Source of the DNA: an uncultured bacterium
Lineage (GTDB): Bacteria > Pseudomonadota > Alphaproteobacteria > CAISDR01
Length of the DNA stretch: 8,164 bases
NCBI GenBank assembly: GCA_903884125.1
Contig: CAISDR010000227.1
Span: forward strand, 1 to 8,164
Direction: 5' to 3'
This document shows, piece after piece, positions 6,514-8,164 of the stretch (positions are counted from its first letter, which is position 1; each line of letters opens with the position of its first letter). A model generated the notes under the pieces. The model saw nothing but the letters and a program-made list of their open reading frames with translations. It was not told the origin of the DNA and ran no database searches. Both the position numbers and the translations under genes were made by a program.

Positions 6514-6542
6514 ACGATAATACGCCTCTCCGCCGCCGTCAA
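6514..6542 (-). promoter_or_regulatory. Putative promoter of the cytochrome c gene
   Basis: On the minus strand TTGACG (6542-6537) can pair with TATTAT (6522-6517) at a 14-base spacer, or with TATCGT (6519-6514) at a normal 17-base spacer. Either choice puts the palindrome 6488-6501 in the first twenty or so transcribed bases. The leader to the cytochrome ATG would be about 170 bases. Confidence 0.45.
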
Positions 6543-6765
6543 ATATTTGTGAGACTGTAATAATGCCTTTATCAGGGCCTGTAGCAAACACGCGTGCTTC
6601 TGACAGAGGTCAAGCCCGTCATTCAATTGGATTTATCCAAGGCGTTTGGCCAATTGCAGACCTGGCCTCACCCGTCGATATGCCTGATCTGGCGCTCCCA
6701 TCTGTTTGCATTGCTGCAAAGCCTCTCACAATCCAAATCAACCCAAAGGCTTAAAGGTTTCCCCC
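6543..6765 (+). other. Leader / intergenic region upstream of the ThDP enzyme gene
   Basis: No established gene is seen. A 63-codon plus-strand frame (6563-6754) ends 11 bases before the enzyme start, but it has no ribosome binding site and no recognised product. An inverted-repeat cluster lies at 6624-6656 (see the separate repeat entry). AAGG at 6754-6757, eight bases before ATG 6766, is a good ribosome binding site for the enzyme gene. Confidence 0.4.
6624..6656 (+). repeat. Inverted-repeat cluster with two alternative hairpins
   Basis: CAATTGG (6624-6630) is the exact inverse of CCAATTG (6650-6656). Between them CCAA (6637-6640) can pair with TTGG (6646-6649), giving an 11-pair stem with a six-base bulge on the left arm. 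Alternatively TTGGA (6627-6631) pairs with TCCAA (6636-6640) around a TTTA loop. The two structures are mutually exclusive. It may be an RNA leader structure, a protein-binding site, or chance. Confidence 0.3.
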
Positions 6766-8164
6766 ATGATAGTGACCGGCTCCGATCTGGTTGCGCGAAC
6801 GCTTAAGCGTCTCGGCGTAGACACCTTCTTCTTTCTGATGGGCGCCCCAATGTTGCAGGCAGAAAAAGCCTGTATTGATATGGGCATACGCGGAATTGAC
6901 GTAAGGCATGAGCAGGCTGCCGCCATGATGGCACATGCCTATGCACGCCTGCGGAATGTACCGGGTGTCTGTATGGCATGTTCCGGACCTGGAGCGCTTA
7001 ATCTTGGAACCGGACTCGCCAACGCGCTGGTGGATTGCGCCCCTGTCGTAGCACTTGGCGGGTCAAGCCCCATCGGCGATTACGGTCACGGCGTGTTTCA
7101 GGAATTTGACCAGGTTGCAGCCATGAAGCCCCTTACCAAATGGGCCGAACGCGTCTATGAGACACGCCGCATTCCTGAACTGATTGCCGTTGCGTTCCGC
7201 ACCGCAATCTCCGGTAAGCCGGGTCCCGTCTATCTTGATCTTCCTGTTGAGGTTCTTTCTGGTTCAATTGAGGAATCGGAAGTTATCTGGCCCGAGCCGC
7301 TGGCTGAGCGTCCGCGGCCCGGCGCAGACCCGGTCCAGATCGAACAGGCAATAGCTCTCCTTCAAGCAGCCGAACGGCCGGTTGTGATCTCTGGCAGCGG
7401 TATTCTCTGGTCAAATGCGTCCTCAGCCATGACGCAGTGGATTGACCAGACGGGCATGCCATTTTTCACAACGCCACAAGGCCGCGGTGTTGTACCCGAA
7501 GATCATCGCTATGCATTTCCAAATGCCCGCTCTGCGGCACTGCGCGACGCAGACGTGGTTCTGGTTCTTGGAACCCGACTGAATTATGTTTTCAGTCACG
7601 GCAAGCCCCCACGTTTTGGTAAGGATGCCAAGCTTATCCGCATTGATATAGATCCTGCCGAGATAGCAGGCAGCCCGCATGTTGCCCTTGGCATTTGCGC
7701 GGATGTCAGAATAGCCCTTCAGCAGCTTTTGGCAGCGGCTGGCGGACGAATTTCTCCAGATCGCTACGCCGCGTGGACAGCGCGACTTTCGGCAATCGAT
7801 ATTGAAAAGGCACCGGCAGCTGAGGCAGCGTTAGGCACTGACCAGATGCCCATTCATCCGCTACGATTGTGCCGGGAGGTACGCGATTTTCTACCACGCG
7901 ATTCAATCCTTTGCGTAGATGGTCAGGAAATCCTGAATTATGGGCGGCAGGTTATTCCCACTCACACGCCCGGCCACCGTCTGAATTCCGGTCCATTTGG
8001 GATTATGGGCGTTGGCTTGCCATTTGGCCTTGGAGCCAAGGCCGCAAAGCCCGACAAGCTGGTGGTTGTTTTGCACGGGGATGGATCCTTCGGCATGAAT
8101 GGACTCGAGCTTGATACGGCATTGCGACACAATCTGCCCGTAATCACCGTGATCAGCCTGAATG
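6766..8164 (+). CDS. Thiamine-diphosphate-dependent enzyme (acetolactate synthase / 2-hydroxyacyl-CoA lyase-like), 3' end missing
   Basis: The window holds 466 codons and ends inside the gene; family members are about 550-600 residues, so roughly the last fifth is missing. The start at ATG 6766 has AAGG eight bases upstream. The N-terminal pyrimidine-binding domain (about 1-165) has the catalytic glutamate E49 in VRHEQAAAMMAHAYAR and the SGPGALNLGTGLANA loop (73-87). The middle domain (about 190-325) contains LGTRLNYVFSHGKPPRFG (268-285), a stretch reminiscent of 2-hydroxyacyl-CoA lyases and oxalyl-CoA decarboxylases. The C-terminal cofactor domain has GDGSFGMNGLE (438-448), with metal ligand D439 and N466 27 residues later. 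It catalyses C-C bond cleavage or formation beside a carbonyl, probably in the cytoplasm; the substrate cannot be assigned. Acetolactate synthase proper, benzoylformate decarboxylase and benzaldehyde lyase are alternatives. It is divergent from the cytochrome c gene. Confidence 0.88.
   Translation, partial: MIVTGSDLVARTLKRLGVDTFFFLMGAPMLQAEKACIDMGIRGIDVRHEQAAAMMAHAYARLRNVPGVCMACSGPGALNLGTGLANALVDCAPVVALGGSSPIGDYGHGVFQEFDQVAAMKPLTKWAERVYETRRIPELIAVAFRTAISGKPGPVYLDLPVEVLSGSIEESEVIWPEPLAERPRPGADPVQIEQAIALLQAAERPVVISGSGILWSNASSAMTQWIDQTGMPFFTTPQGRGVVPEDHRYAFPNARSAALRDADVVLVLGTRLNYVFSHGKPPRFGKDAKLIRIDIDPAEIAGSPHVALGICADVRIALQQLLAAAGGRISPDRYAAWTARLSAIDIEKAPAAEAALGTDQMPIHPLRLCREVRDFLPRDSILCVDGQEILNYGRQVIPTHTPGHRLNSGPFGIMGVGLPFGLGAKAAKPDKLVVVLHGDGSFGMNGLELDTALRHNLPVITVISLN

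Noticed and set aside
6683..6692. CCTGATCTGG, matching a core segment of the TPP riboswitch consensus, upstream of a thiamine-diphosphate enzyme
   Set aside because: The conserved bases that should follow (TAATGCCAGCG-like, then AGGGA) are missing and no CTGAGA element sits at the right place. Enzymes that merely use the cofactor are also not usual TPP-riboswitch targets.
7005..7018. TGGAACCGGACTCG, resembling the operator's left half
   Set aside because: Only the first nine bases match, the right arm is not complementary, and it lies inside the coding sequence of the ThDP enzyme.

Overview
The window looks like a stretch of an alphaproteobacterial chromosome, most probably from the Sphingomonadales (inferred from gene types and moderate GC, not from a search). 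It is fused at its extreme left to about 198 bases of very AT-rich DNA of different character. I counted 46 G/C in those 198 bases (23%), against roughly half or more in the rest. The AT-rich piece reads as the end of a ribbon-helix-helix-like DNA-binding protein, in frame through one internal TGA. It looks like foreign DNA: a chimeric contig end or a mobile-element boundary.

From about 5725 leftward to 243 lies a compact four-gene minus-strand operon whose products all carry export signals. Gene 1 is an unrecognised secreted protein with six cysteines. Gene 2 is a lipoprotein with the DUF1587/1595/1592/1588/1585 architecture and one CxxCH haem motif. Gene 3 is a DUF1552 protein with a Tat-like signal, overlapping gene 2 by ATGA. 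Gene 4 is a secreted protein with three repeats of the COG4315/'secreted repeat' type. Genes 2 and 3 are the pair best known from Planctomycetes; here they appear in a short proteobacterial form. Their biochemical function is unknown.

Right of the operon, 5948-6337 on the minus strand encodes a small periplasmic class I cytochrome c. Divergent from it, 6766-8164 on the plus strand encodes most of a thiamine-diphosphate-dependent enzyme of the acetolactate synthase / 2-hydroxyacyl-CoA lyase / oxalyl-CoA decarboxylase superfamily, cut by the window end.

The most informative non-coding signal is a perfect 14-bp palindrome, TGGAACCGGTTCCA, present twice (5673-5686 and 6488-6501). One copy lies just downstream of a promoter-like sequence for the four-gene operon, the other just downstream of a promoter-like sequence for the cytochrome c gene. 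Its even length and central CpG are typical of LacI-family operators. The simplest reading is that one repressor controls an exported redox module, with the haem lipoprotein and the soluble cytochrome c as possible electron-transfer partners. The second site also lies between the cytochrome and the ThDP enzyme gene and might affect that gene. The substrate and the regulator are not in the window.
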